Shown here: piece after piece, positions 54,521 through 63,930 of the stretch | Layout of the letters: every line of letters begins with the position of its first letter | How positions within the stretch are numbered: position 1 is the stretch's first letter | From: Bosea sp. 685 | GTDB lineage: Bacteria > Pseudomonadota > Alphaproteobacteria > Rhizobiales > Beijerinckiaceae | Direction of reading: 5' to 3' | Assembly (NCBI RefSeq): GCF_031884435.1 | Contig: NZ_CP134779.1 | Coordinates: 6,420,001-6,484,000, forward strand | Length of the DNA stretch: 64,000 nt | Notes under the pieces: model-generated | Told to the model about the DNA's origin: nothing | Database searches by the model: none | Seen by the model: only the letters and a program-made list of their open reading frames with translations | Translations under genes and position numbers: made by a program

Positions 54521-55447
54521 TCATGGTTGGAAGGCGGTGTCAGTTTTGAGCATGGCGTTGAGGGTTACGAGGAGCTTTCTTGCGACGGCGATGATGGCGA
54601 CTTTTGCGGCTGCGCTTCTTGCGCGGACGGCGTCGTAGAAGGTCTTGAAGCGCGCAGATGTCCGGATGGCAGCCAGCGCGGCCATGTAGAGGGCTTTGCG
54701 GACGCGTCGCCTTCCGCCCCTGATCATGCGCTGTCCGCGCCTGCGCCCGCTGTCATTGTTGAAGGGCGCGAGACCGGCGAGCGCGGCGATGGCCTTTGGC
54801 GAGACGTGGCCGAGTTCGGGCATCAGGGCGATGAGAGTGACGGCTGTGACGGGCCCGATGCCGGGCGCCGAGCGCAGCAGAGCTTGCGTCCTGGCCAAGG
54901 TCTCATCTGCCCGCAAGGCCTCGCTGACGAGGTGCTCGAGCGTGGCGATCTCCGCATCGAGCCAGGCGAGATGGCGGGCGAGGCTGCCGGTGGGATCTTG
55001 CCCCTCGCTGTCGCGGACGCGCTCGGCGGCGCGCATCTCGACGAGCTGATCGCGGCGTTTGTGCAGCTGTGCCAAGGCGTTGCGAGCGGGATCGGAGGCT
55101 GCGTCGGGCATGAGCGCCAGCATGCGCGCCATCGCAGCCAGCATCTCGGCGTCGATCGCATCGGTCTTGGCCAGGCGGCCGGTGGCGCGGGCGAAGTCGC
55201 GGGCGCGCGCCGGATTGATCCGGGCGAAGCGGCAGCCGGCCTGCTCCAGGGTCTGGCGCAGCGTGTGGTCATAGGGGCCGGTTGCCTCGAAGGCGACGAA
55301 GCTGGCCTGGCAGTCGAGCGACGACAGCCAGGTCGCGATCGCCTCGCTCGTATTGGCGATCCGAAGGCTCGTCCCGCTCGTCTCCTCGAACAGGTCGAGA
55401 TGGCTCTTGGCGATATCGCAACCGATGAAGCAGGGGTGTATGGTCAT
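54521..55447 (-). CDS. IS110-family transposase (DEDD recombinase)
   Basis: A 308-residue transposase. The N-terminal RuvC-like DEDD domain shows the first Asp in FIGCDIAKSHLDL, the Glu in FVAFEATGPYD, and the acidic pair in LAKTDAIDAEMLA. A helical region follows, then the C-terminal transposase-20 domain with SAPGIGPVTAVTLIALMPELG and the serine-bearing LAGLAPFNNDSGRRRGQ. IS110 enzymes use a noncoding 'bridge' RNA from the element to choose target and donor sites. ATG 55447 gives the standard N-terminus; the frame upstream lies in the noncoding end. Confidence 0.95.
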   Translation of the reverse strand: MTIHPCFIGCDIAKSHLDLFEETSGTSLRIANTSEAIATWLSSLDCQASFVAFEATGPYDHTLRQTLEQAGCRFARINPARARDFARATGRLAKTDAIDAEMLAAMARMLALMPDAASDPARNALAQLHKRRDQLVEMRAAERVRDSEGQDPTGSLARHLAWLDAEIATLEHLVSEALRADETLARTQALLRSAPGIGPVTAVTLIALMPELGHVSPKAIAALAGLAPFNNDSGRRRGQRMIRGGRRRVRKALYMAALAAIRTSARFKTFYDAVRARSAAAKVAIIAVARKLLVTLNAMLKTDTAFQP

Positions 55448-55610
55448 GGTGCCTGTCCCTGTGCTGCGAGGTCCGGTGCAAGCGGCCTCGGTCAACTGTT
55501 CAGGATGGGGTCTTCGAACGCGGGCGGGAACCGAGCCGGAACGCGGTGTTTGCCACCCGGGATCCAACGGCTTCCCGCCCGCACCAATCATGACACCAAT
55601 CAAACACACA
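55448..55610 (-). ncRNA. Candidate bridge RNA region of the IS110 element
   Basis: This 163-nt segment upstream of the transposase is where IS110-group elements encode their bridge RNA. At 55556-55566 it contains CCCGGGATCCA, identical to 11 nt of the restored target site across the insertion point. On the RNA strand the matching TGGATCCC would serve as the left target guide plus core. I could not fold the full RNA by eye. Confidence 0.5.
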
Positions 55611-55688
55611 GGGATCCATCGTAGAGCGTCGGAGCCCTCCGATGGATCCCGGAGCTGCGCCGCTTACGCGGCTTGTCCAGGATGACGG
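55611..55688. repeat. Right half of the family-A palindrome interrupted by the IS110 element
   Basis: From GGGATCCATCG at the insertion point to CCAGGATGACGG, the reverse complement of the left end. It also contains an inner palindrome, ATCCATCG with CGATGGAT. Confidence 0.85.
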
Positions 55689-55718
55689 TGTGGTTCCGGC
55701 CACAAATGTGGGCGAGGT

Positions 55719-56642
55719 CTAAAGCGTCGGCGAAATGGAGGGCGATGACCCGCTCGACGGCGCCGCCGGTGGCTGGTTCCGGCGGTTGAGCATCTCGCCG
55801 CGCGAGCGGATGATCTGCGCCATGACGACATCCTGGACGCGTTGCTCGGCGGCGCGGCGGATGGCCTCCCTGTCCGCCGGGCGCGCGCCGTCGAGTTCGA
55901 TGATCTCGACGGTCGCCTGCACCAGTGCATCGACATCCGCCTTGCAGAAGATCATCGCGGCCTTGGCGACGACCTCGGCCTTCTCGTCGGTCAGCAGCAT
56001 CGGCCCGCCTTCCCGCCCGATGCAGGCAAGCGCCCTGGCGCGGATCAGGTCGCGGGTCTTTTCGAGGACCGCCTTCTTCTCCGCCTTAGCCTGCGCGTCG
56101 GCCTCCGCTGGCCGGGGCGCGTTCTGGCCGGGCGACGAGGTCACCGGCCCGCGAATGCTGGCGCTCTGGCGGGCGCATTCGACCAGTGCGGGCAGCATCT
56201 CCGAGGTCGAGGTCAGGGCGAAGGCCAGGCGCTGGTCGTTTGCGACCAGCTCCAGATAGCCGCCATGGCGGAAGGCGTTGATCAGTTGCGAATCTGCGGG
56301 CATCGCGATCGTCATCAGGACCGGCGTCTTGACGTCTGCCGTGACATCGATGCGCGATCTGCGGTCGAAGACGAGCTGCAGCGCCAGTCTCTCGCCCGGC
56401 TTGAGCTTCCAATTGGCGTGCGAGAACCCGATCAGCCATTTGAAATCGGCCGTGATCGAGGTGAGCATGCGCGTGCCGTTCTTGTAGGCAGCGTTCACGG
56501 CGCAATGCGAAAAGGCGCCCGTCGCGTCGTTGGTGAAGGCGCCGCCCGACCAGTTTCCGACGACGATCTTGCCATAGGGGCCCGCAGCCTGCGCCATCGG
56601 CGCCAGCAGCAAGGTCGAAGCCAGGAGAACGCCACGTATCAT
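55719..56642 (-). CDS. Secreted protein of unknown function
   Basis: A 307-residue protein with a signal peptide (about residues 1-20, ending QAAG). The first part (GKIVVGNWSGGAFTNDATGAFSHCAVNAAYKNG) looks like the N-terminal half of a secreted beta-rich domain seen in other Hyphomicrobiales proteins (here given only as GNWSGGAF and FSHCAVNAAY). The second part, from residue 190, is helical, charged and rich in Ala, Lys, Glu and Arg, and the C-terminus is rich in Pro and Ser. I recognise no enzyme motif. It is leftward and alone, 30 nt beyond the interrupted repeat. Confidence 0.7.
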   Translation of the reverse strand: MIRGVLLASTLLLAPMAQAAGPYGKIVVGNWSGGAFTNDATGAFSHCAVNAAYKNGTRMLTSITADFKWLIGFSHANWKLKPGERLALQLVFDRRSRIDVTADVKTPVLMTIAMPADSQLINAFRHGGYLELVANDQRLAFALTSTSEMLPALVECARQSASIRGPVTSSPGQNAPRPAEADAQAKAEKKAVLEKTRDLIRARALACIGREGGPMLLTDEKAEVVAKAAMIFCKADVDALVQATVEIIELDGARPADREAIRRAAEQRVQDVVMAQIIRSRGEMLNRRNQPPAAPSSGSSPSISPTL

Positions 56643-56738
56643 GCTCGCCTCGGCAGATAGGGGCTGCAAGGATGAAGGCTGGCGCGGCTTATCGCAATCC
56701 CGCAGGGGGGCGAATGTGGAGTGGGGCGGCTGCAGTGA

Positions 56739-56924
56739 AAAGGAGAGGGGTAGGGGTGAGGCGTAGGCCCCTGGACCAGTTCGCAGCCAACTTCACAGCA
56801 GGCAGCGGTGAGGTCGTAGCCCAAGCGTCAAACGGCCGACCCCTCACCCTGCCCTCTCCCACCAATCTCGGGCTTGCCCGAGATTGGCACGGATAGTGTT
56901 CCAAGTCGGAAACACCCGACTTGG
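56739..56924. repeat. Composite inverted-repeat region
   Basis: Three nested parts: outer imperfect arms GGAGAGGGGTAGGGGTGAGG and CCCCTCACCCTGCCCTCTCC; a perfect 11-bp hairpin CCAATCTCGGG/CCCGAGATTGG at 56862-56887; and a 9-bp hairpin CCAAGTCGG/CCGACTTGG at 56901-56924. It lies in the 507-nt space between two genes transcribed away from each other. Confidence 0.75.
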
Positions 56925-57149
56925 ATTGGAGAGGGTTCCCCGCGCCTCAGACTTCTCATTCATCTGCGGCGTGGACGCTATTTTCTCCCGAGCAGAGAAG
57001 GAAAGCGCATCCGTTCACCGCCGGATGCAGACCACCCATTCAAGGGCCTGCCGCTTGCGGGATTTACTATGCGAAGATAGCGTCCCTGCAGAGTTCATCT
57101 GTATCCAGGCAGATGATTTGCACGGGTTCGCGCCGACAGGAGCCGCGAT
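56925..57149. other. Upstream region of the Cys-rich secreted protein gene
   Basis: No gene recognised. It should carry the promoter of the small secreted protein. Sequence is a little less GC-rich near 57060-57120. Confidence 0.4.
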
Positions 57150-57416
57150 ATGATGAGACGACTTACGATCGCAGTCTTCTCGTCCGCAGCCCTGTCAGGA
57201 TTATTGTTCTTTGCTCCGGCGAGCGCGTCCGCGGCAGAGACATGCGCCAGCTTCCAGTCGCTCTGTGCGGCACGCTGCAAGCAGCGGGCGCCGCAGGACG
57301 CCAATTGCGTCTCCGACCATTGCACGCCGAAGCTGAACGAGTGCCGCAAGACCGGATGCTGGCAGGAGGGACAACTTTATGGCGGGAAGCTCTCCTGCGG
57401 GCTGAGGAAGACGTAA
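57150..57416 (+). CDS. Small secreted cysteine-rich protein
   Basis: An 88-residue protein with a clear signal peptide (ending ASASAAE, about residue 29) and a mature part of about 59 residues holding eight cysteines (CASF, LCAARCKQR, NCVSDHC, ECRKTGCW, SCG). The spacing suggests several disulfides, so it is a stable periplasmic or secreted protein. GGAG seven bases before ATG 57150 supports the start. I do not recognise a family. It precedes the molybdoenzyme gene, but a pseudogene fragment lies between. Confidence 0.7.
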   Translation: MMRRLTIAVFSSAALSGLLFFAPASASAAETCASFQSLCAARCKQRAPQDANCVSDHCTPKLNECRKTGCWQEGQLYGGKLSCGLRKT

Positions 57417-57435
57417 GCGGGTCCTCCCGGGTCTG

Positions 57436-57545
57436 TCCTCGTCGCACCAGCAGCACCGCAGCCAAAGGCTTGCGCGGGCGAGGGCTGCCCGCCGAAGAAT
57501 GCTCGGGCGGCGTATGCGCCGACCAGCGCCCAGACCAACGCCGGA
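57436..57545 (-). pseudogene. Decayed 3' fragment of an EamA transporter gene
   Basis: This stretch aligns with the 3' end of the EamA gene at 59996-60907. Shared runs include GCACCAGCAGCACCG and GCGGGCGAGGGCTGC, with a small deletion and many changes. Read on the minus strand it gives PALVWALVGAYAARAFFGGQ then PSPAQAFG, matching PALVSVLAAWAIFGEQPSPAQAFG of the intact gene. It has no start and no remaining frame for the rest, so it is a remnant of a duplication or of a replaced neighbour. Confidence 0.75.
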
Positions 57546-57634
57546 CGCATTCCCCCCTTTCGCCACGGCTCTCGTTCTCCCAGCGAAGATGCCCTAGGCT
57601 CCCCGTCACCTGTCCGGCAGCTGGAAGCACCACG

Positions 57635-59968
57635 ATGACGACGTTGACCGCCCCAATCTCTGAGGCTCCGCTGGATGAGGGTTTCCGGCCGCACACCTCG
57701 CATTGGGGCGTGTTTTCGGCGCGGATGAAGGATGGCGAGCTGGAGGTCAGGCCCCATGCCGGCGATCCCGATCCCAACGAGATCATCCAGAATTTTCCCG
57801 CCGCGCTGCGTCACCGCGCCCGGATCGCGCAACCCATGGTGCGCCGGGGCTGGCTGGAGAACGGCCCGGGCCCCGATGAGCGCCGCGGCCGCGACGACTA
57901 TGTGCCGATGTCGTGGAGCGCCGTGCTCGACAAGCTCGCGGGCGAACTCAGGCGGGTGCGCGATGATTTCGGCCCGGGCGCGATCTTCGGCGGGTCCTAT
58001 GGCTGGTCCAGCGCCGGGCGCTTCCACCATGCGCAAAGCCAGGTCCATCGCTTCCTCAACACCTCGACCGGCGGCTATGTGAAGTCGGTCAACAGCTACT
58101 CCTCGGGCGCTTCCTCCGTCCTCGTGCCGCATATCATCGGCGACTATGAGGACCTGGTGAAGCGCAATGTCTCCTGGGAGCAGATCGCGCAGCATAGCGA
58201 GATCGTGCTCGCCTTTGGCGGCATGGCGCTGAAGAACAGCATGGTCACCGGCGGCGGCAGCAGCAAGCATGTCGAGCGCGGCGCGATGCAGCGCGCCCAT
58301 CAGCGCGGCTGCGATTTCGTGCTGGTCGGCCCCTTGCGCGGCGACCTGCCCGAGGAGGCCGGCGCCGAATGGCTCTCCAGCATCCCCGGCACCGACACGG
58401 CGCTGATGATGGCGCTGGTCCACAGCCTCGTCGTCGCCGGGCTGCATGACCGCGATTTCCTGGAGCGCTACACCGTCGGCTGGCCGGTCTTCGAACGCTA
58501 TTTGCTGGGGGAGACCGACGGGCAGCCCAAGGATGCCGCCTGGGCCGCCGCCATCACCGGCGTGCCGGCGCAGGCGATCACGGCATTGGCCAGGCGGCTG
58601 CATGGCAAGCGAGCGCTGATCGTCGTGGCGCATGCGCTGCAGCGGGCCGAGCATGGCGAGCAGCCGGTCTGGATGGGCATGGTGCTGGCGGCCGCGCTCG
58701 GCCAGATCGGCCTGCCGGGCGGCGGCTATGGCTATGCGCTGGGTGCGATCGGCTATTATGGCCGGCGCTACAACGCCGTGCCGATGCCGACCCTGCCGCA
58801 GGGGCGCAACGCCGTCACCGACTTCATTCCGGTGGCGCGCATCTCGGACATGCTGCTGAACCCCGGCACGAGCTACCGCTATAACGGCCAGACCCGGACC
58901 TATCCGCAGATCAAGCTGGTCTACTGGGCCGGCGGCAATCCGTTCCATCATCACCAGGACTTGAACCGGCTGAAGCAGGCTTTCGCCAGGCTCGACACGC
59001 TCGTCGTCCACGAGCTGGCCTGGACGGCGACGGCCCGCCACGCCGACATCGTCCTGCCCTGCACGATGACGCTGGAGCGCGAGGACATCGGCGGCAATGC
59101 CAATGATCCGCTGCTCGTGCCGATGCGACCCGTGATCGCCCCCTATGGCGAGGCGCGCGACGATTACGCGATCTTCGCCGATCTCGCCGAGCGGCTGGGC
59201 ACGGCACAGGCCTTCACCGAGGGCCGTTCAGTCCGGCAATGGCTCGAGCATCTCTATGAGCCGACACGGGCCGCACTCGCGCAGGCTGGCCTGCCGGCGC
59301 CGAGCTTCGCCGAGTTCCAGGCGAGCGAGGGCTACGACATGCCCCAGCAGGATGATGATGGCGGGCGCCTGCGGGCCTTTCGCACCGACCCGGTGGCGCA
59401 TCCGCTGCCGACGCCGAGCGGCAAGCTCGAGATCTTCTCGGAGAGGATCGCGAGCTTCGGCGAGGCGGATTGCCCCGGCCATCCGACCTGGCTGGGGGAA
59501 ACCAATGTGCCCGACGCGGCCTCGCCCTTCGTCCTCGTCGCCAACCAGCCGCGTACGCGGCTGCACAGCCAGTTCGACTTCGGCGGCCACAGCAGCGGGG
59601 CCAAGCATCGCGGCCGCGAGGTCGCGCGCATGCACCCCGACGATGCGGCGGAGCGCGGCATCGCTGATGGGGACATCATCCGTATCTACAACGAGCGCGG
59701 CGCTTGCCTCGCCGGCGTCCATGTCACCGACGGCATCCGCCAGGGCGTGGTCCAGCTGCCGACCGGCGCCTGGTACGATCCGGTCGATCCCGAGGAGGAC
59801 AAGCCGCTCTGCGTCCACGGCAATCCCAACGTCCTGACCCGGGATGTCGGCACCTCGGCGCTGGCGCAGGGCTGCACGGGGCAATTGACCACCGTCCAGG
59901 TCGAGCGCTTCGACGGCAATCTGCCGCCGATCCAGGCTTATGATCCTCCGGTTCGGAAGGCTTCTTGA
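57635..59968 (+). CDS. Molybdopterin-dependent S/N-oxide reductase, BisC/TorA type
   Basis: A 777-residue member of the DMSO reductase family. It lacks the N-terminal Fe-S cysteine motif, as in biotin sulfoxide, DMSO and TMAO reductases, and the Mo-ligand serine is probably S126 in YGWSSAGRFHHAQSQ. Further segments are WGGNPFHHHQDLNRL-like (AGGNPFHHHQDLNRL), HELAWTATARHADIVLP and the C-terminal QPRTRLHSQFD. There is no Tat or Sec signal, which suggests a cytoplasmic enzyme like BisC that reduces biotin sulfoxide, methionine sulfoxide or similar. The ATG at 57635 is preceded by GGAAG; the open frame upstream is shadow. A convergent EamA gene follows. Confidence 0.9.
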   Translation: MTTLTAPISEAPLDEGFRPHTSHWGVFSARMKDGELEVRPHAGDPDPNEIIQNFPAALRHRARIAQPMVRRGWLENGPGPDERRGRDDYVPMSWSAVLDKLAGELRRVRDDFGPGAIFGGSYGWSSAGRFHHAQSQVHRFLNTSTGGYVKSVNSYSSGASSVLVPHIIGDYEDLVKRNVSWEQIAQHSEIVLAFGGMALKNSMVTGGGSSKHVERGAMQRAHQRGCDFVLVGPLRGDLPEEAGAEWLSSIPGTDTALMMALVHSLVVAGLHDRDFLERYTVGWPVFERYLLGETDGQPKDAAWAAAITGVPAQAITALARRLHGKRALIVVAHALQRAEHGEQPVWMGMVLAAALGQIGLPGGGYGYALGAIGYYGRRYNAVPMPTLPQGRNAVTDFIPVARISDMLLNPGTSYRYNGQTRTYPQIKLVYWAGGNPFHHHQDLNRLKQAFARLDTLVVHELAWTATARHADIVLPCTMTLEREDIGGNANDPLLVPMRPVIAPYGEARDDYAIFADLAERLGTAQAFTEGRSVRQWLEHLYEPTRAALAQAGLPAPSFAEFQASEGYDMPQQDDDGGRLRAFRTDPVAHPLPTPSGKLEIFSERIASFGEADCPGHPTWLGETNVPDAASPFVLVANQPRTRLHSQFDFGGHSSGAKHRGREVARMHPDDAAERGIADGDIIRIYNERGACLAGVHVTDGIRQGVVQLPTGAWYDPVDPEEDKPLCVHGNPNVLTRDVGTSALAQGCTGQLTTVQVERFDGNLPPIQAYDPPVRKAS

Positions 59969-59995
59969 GCAGCTGAGCGGCGAAGCGGGCGCGGC

Positions 59996-60907
59996 TCAGC
60001 CGCGCCGCACCAGCAGCACCGCCGCCAGGATCGCCACGCCGCCAAATGCCTGAGCGGGCGAGGGCTGCTCGCCGAAGATCGCCCAGGCGGCAAGCACGCT
60101 GACCAGCGCCGGCCAGACCATGACGAGCGAGGCAGCGCTGGCACCGTAGCTGCCGAGCGAGAGTGTGATCAGGCCCTGGCCGAGCGCATGCGAGACCAGG
60201 CCTAGCGCGATCACCGCAAGCCAGCCCTGCAGGCTCGCCGGGATGATGGTCTCGCCGAGTGCGAGCGCGGCTGCGAGGCAGAAGACGGCGCAGAGCGCGC
60301 TGGAGATCAGGCCGATCCGGCCGGCATCGGCCCGCTCGCGGGCGCGGCGCACGGCCAGGATGTAACCCGCATAGGAGAAGGCCGCGCCGGTCGCCAGCAT
60401 GTCGCCGAGAAGCCCACTGGGCGAGGCGGCACTGGGGGCGCCGATGAATTTCGGCAGCACCAGCATCAGCGCGCCGCCAAGTGCCAGCGCAAGCGCGCCG
60501 AGGATGCGCTGCGTCGGCTTCTCCCCGAGCAGGAGCCAGCCGCCGAGCACGACCGCGACGGGTGAGAGATTGCCGAGCAGCGAGGCGTTGGCGATCGTGG
60601 TGTGGCCAAGCGCTGCATTGTAGAGCACCACGTCGATCGCGAAGGTAAGACCGGCGAGCGCGATCGGGATGAGCGCGCCGGGACGGACCGTGCCCGAGGC
60701 CGCCTTGCGCTGCTCCATAGCGGTCCAGAGCGCGAGCACGGGCAATGCGAACAGCATGCGCCAGAAGCCGGCGGCGGCCGGGCCGACATCGGCCAGGCGC
60801 ATGAACACACCGGAAAAGCCGATGCAGGTCGCGCCGGTGAGCAGCGCGACGAACATCGCCAGCGCCGGGGTGGCGGGGCGGGGCATGACGAGGGCAGGCG
60901 TGGACAT
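59996..60907 (-). CDS. EamA/DMT-superfamily transporter
   Basis: A 303-residue membrane protein with ten predicted helices in two EamA repeats; FAIDVVLYNAALGHTTIANA with SLLGNLSPV lies in the first repeat and AGYILAVRRARE opens the second. Family members export metabolites such as amino acids. The ATG at 60907 gives the normal N-terminus. The gene is divergent from a LysR gene with 126 nt between, a classic arrangement for a regulated exporter. A decayed copy of its 3' end lies at 57436-57545. Confidence 0.92.
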   Translation of the reverse strand: MSTPALVMPRPATPALAMFVALLTGATCIGFSGVFMRLADVGPAAAGFWRMLFALPVLALWTAMEQRKAASGTVRPGALIPIALAGLTFAIDVVLYNAALGHTTIANASLLGNLSPVAVVLGGWLLLGEKPTQRILGALALALGGALMLVLPKFIGAPSAASPSGLLGDMLATGAAFSYAGYILAVRRARERADAGRIGLISSALCAVFCLAAALALGETIIPASLQGWLAVIALGLVSHALGQGLITLSLGSYGASAASLVMVWPALVSVLAAWAIFGEQPSPAQAFGGVAILAAVLLVRRG

Positions 60908-60983
60908 CTGGCGACTTCCTGAGCAATAGCCTGCGATATAGCCAACTTCCATCAATCGGAAAAACGGATTATTCTGATTTAGC

Positions 60984-61019
60984 CATTCTTAAAATCGATC
61001 GCATTCTTAAAATCGATCG
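60984..61019. repeat. Two tandem 18-bp repeats in the eamA-lysR promoter region
   Basis: CATTCTTAAAATCGATCG occurs twice in direct succession, 15 nt before the LysR start and 76 nt before the EamA start. Each unit contains the palindrome ATCGAT. It may be a duplicated binding site or a slippage product next to the ribosome site. Confidence 0.75.
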
Positions 61020-61033
61020 AAGGAGATTGCCTC

Positions 61034-61900
61034 ATGGCGGCGCATTTCGATCTTGCCGCGCTCGACATGTTGGTCGCGGTCGCCGAGACCGGCGGCTTCA
61101 CTGCCGCGAGCGCCAGGCTCGGCCGAACGCAATCGGCGATCTCGGTGCGCATCCAGGATCTCGAGAGCCAGGTCGGCCATCGCCTGCTCGAACGCTCGCG
61201 CCGGGGCGTGACGCCGACCGATGCGGGCGAGCGCTTGATCGCGCATGCCCGCCGGCTTCTGACGATCGAGCGCGAGGCGCTGGCTGATCTCGGGGGTGAG
61301 ATGGCCTCGGGCCGGCTGCGCATCGGCATTCCCGACGATTACATGGACGCATATCTACGCCCGCTGATTGCGCGCTTCGCGGCAGAACACCCCAAGGTCG
61401 AGCTCGAATTGCACTGCGATCTCTCGAAGCGGATCGAGCCCGCCTTGGCGGCCGGCGAATTCGACCTCGCCGTGGTGACGCAGGATCCCAACCGGCCGAT
61501 CGGCGAGGTCTTGCGGCGCGAGGCGATGATCTGGGTCGCGGGGCGCGGCCATCGCCCGGAACTGCAGGAGGTGCTGCCGCTGGCGCTGTTCGCGGAGGGC
61601 TGCCGGGCGCGCCCGCGCATCCTCTCGGCGCTTGGCGCGGCAGGCAAGGCGCACCGGCTGGTGTTCTCCTGCTCGCACACCTCGGGCATGCTTTCGGCCG
61701 TCGAGGCGGGGTTTTGCGTCACGGCCCTGACCGAGAGCGCGATTCCGCCGAGCTTGCGGCGCCTGGGCCCGGCAGAGGATCTGCCTGCTTTGTTTGATCT
61801 CTCGGTCGGCCTGATCATCGGGCCGCAGCCGGGGCTCGCGGCAAGGCGCTTCGCCGACGCACTGCGCGATGAAATGGCCGCGCCGCGGCTGGCGGCGTGA
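61034..61900 (+). CDS. LysR-family transcriptional regulator
   Basis: A 288-residue LysR protein. The helix-turn-helix is at residues 7-65 (LDMLVAVAETGGFTAASARL, QSAISVRIQDLESQVGHRLL), and an effector-binding domain follows. AGGAG lies about nine bases before ATG 61034. It is divergent from the EamA transporter, which it probably controls. The N-terminal domain resembles regulators such as PecT or ArgP-like exporters' regulators only in general terms. Confidence 0.9.
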   Translation: MAAHFDLAALDMLVAVAETGGFTAASARLGRTQSAISVRIQDLESQVGHRLLERSRRGVTPTDAGERLIAHARRLLTIEREALADLGGEMASGRLRIGIPDDYMDAYLRPLIARFAAEHPKVELELHCDLSKRIEPALAAGEFDLAVVTQDPNRPIGEVLRREAMIWVAGRGHRPELQEVLPLALFAEGCRARPRILSALGAAGKAHRLVFSCSHTSGMLSAVEAGFCVTALTESAIPPSLRRLGPAEDLPALFDLSVGLIIGPQPGLAARRFADALRDEMAAPRLAA

Positions 61901-61917
61901 GCACCTGTGTCCCCTCC

Positions 61918-62010
61918 CGTCATGCTCGCCCTTGTGGCGAGCATCCCCGTCTTGAACACGACCCTCGACCAGCGAAGACGTGGATGGTCGGGACAAGCCC
62001 GACCATGACG
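61918..62010. repeat. Palindromic intergenic repeat, family A
   Basis: Starts CGTCATGCTCGCCCTTGTGG, ends GGACAAGCCCGACCATGACG. It carries the same two sub-hairpins (GCTCGCC and GGTCGG) as the copy at 46466-46556, in opposite orientation. Confidence 0.85.
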
Positions 62011-62096
62011 AAGGGCGCGACGGCCCCTATTCGTTGCCCCGCGAGGGGAGAAGGAATGAGAGCCGCATTGCCCTTCCGCGCCCGTCCCACTACTGA

Positions 62097-63146
<1,050 letters not shown>

Positions 63147-63151
63147 TGGCG

Positions 63152-63202
63152 AGAGCCAGATGCGAAAAAATGGGAACCGGTTTTTCGCATTGATCCTGCT
63201 CT
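63152..63202. repeat. Palindromic repeat, family B
   Basis: AGAGC and GCTCT ends, with ATGCGAAAAAATGGG and CCGGTTTTTCGCAT arms inside. It starts 5 nt after the obg stop and has T runs, so it may be the obg terminator. Confidence 0.85.
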
Positions 63203-63313
63203 AACCGGTGACAGGATTGCGAACCGCCGTTCCCAAGATGGCGGCGGCCCTTGCGCAAGGGCATGGCGTCGCGTCAATAGTGTTTCCAACGAAATCTCTG
63301 GAAACGCCGCGAC

Positions 63314-63901
63314 ATGAAGAAGCTCACTTCCCCGACCGTGTTGCTGGCCCTGATCTGCGCCGGCTCGGCCTTCGCCCAGGCGCAACGCAGCCCGGCGGCG
63401 GCCCAAGGGCAGCAGCGCCCGGCTGCAGCGGCTCCCGCGCCCGGCGGCGTTTCGCAGCCCGACAACACCACCGCGACCTATGGTGACTGGACGCATCGCT
63501 GCCAGCAGGGCGTCGGCACCCGCATCTGCGAGGTCGTGCAGACCTTGCAGGTCCAGGGCCAGCAGGGTCCGGTGGCGCTCGTCGCGGTCGGCCGACCGGT
63601 CAAGACCGAGCCCTATAAGCTCGTCGTGCAGGTTGCGCCGAATGTGACGCTGGGACCCAATGCCGGCGTGCGCGTCGCGCTGGGCGAGAAGGACGAGGGC
63701 ACGTTGGCTGCGTTCTCGCGCTGCATTCCCGGCGGCTGCTTCGCCGAGGTCGCGATGAGCGAGGATCTGCTGAAGCGCTGGCGCGGCTATTCGGAAGGCG
63801 GGCAATTGCGCTTCCAGGACGCGGCGAACCGGCCGGTGACGCTGCCCTTCTCCTTCCGCGGCTTCCAGGCGGCGGCCGATGCGTTGGCGCGGGAGCCTTG
63901 A
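63314..63901 (+). CDS. Invasion-associated locus B (IalB) family secreted protein
   Basis: A 195-residue secreted protein. The signal peptide covers about residues 1-22; a Pro/Ala/Gln-rich linker runs to residue 50. The IalB domain then shows YGDWTHRCQQ, a cysteine pair C63/C72, and FSRCIPGGCFAEV with a second pair. In Bartonella the namesake helps erythrocyte invasion, but the family is widespread in free-living Hyphomicrobiales with an unknown role. The ATG at 63314 starts the signal peptide directly. Confidence 0.88.
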   Translation: MKKLTSPTVLLALICAGSAFAQAQRSPAAAQGQQRPAAAAPAPGGVSQPDNTTATYGDWTHRCQQGVGTRICEVVQTLQVQGQQGPVALVAVGRPVKTEPYKLVVQVAPNVTLGPNAGVRVALGEKDEGTLAAFSRCIPGGCFAEVAMSEDLLKRWRGYSEGGQLRFQDAANRPVTLPFSFRGFQAAADALAREP

Positions 63902-63930
63902 GCAGTTCCTGACCACACACGGAAACACCG

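Larger units (their letters stand above)
54501..55610 (-). mobile_element. IS110-family insertion sequence, about 1110 bp
   Basis: The element holds one transposase gene and a 163-nt noncoding region upstream of it. Its edges are inferred: GG precedes base 54501 and GG follows 55610, and removing the element plus one GG rebuilds CCCGGGATCC, the sequence of an intact family copy near 63957. Short imperfect inverted repeats lie near the ends (CTGTGTTGTTTGGAGTGTCA at 54504 and the reverse complement of GACACCAATCAAACACACAG at 55592). The long upstream and short (20 nt) downstream noncoding parts fit the IS110 group rather than IS1111. The frame is intact, so it may be active. Confidence 0.85.

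Noticed and set aside
57377..59041. A 554-codon minus-strand frame running from the molybdoenzyme region into the EamA-like remnant
   Set aside because: Most of it is antisense shadow of the molybdoenzyme gene. Only the last 35 codons resemble EamA, so I annotate a pseudogene fragment rather than a fusion.
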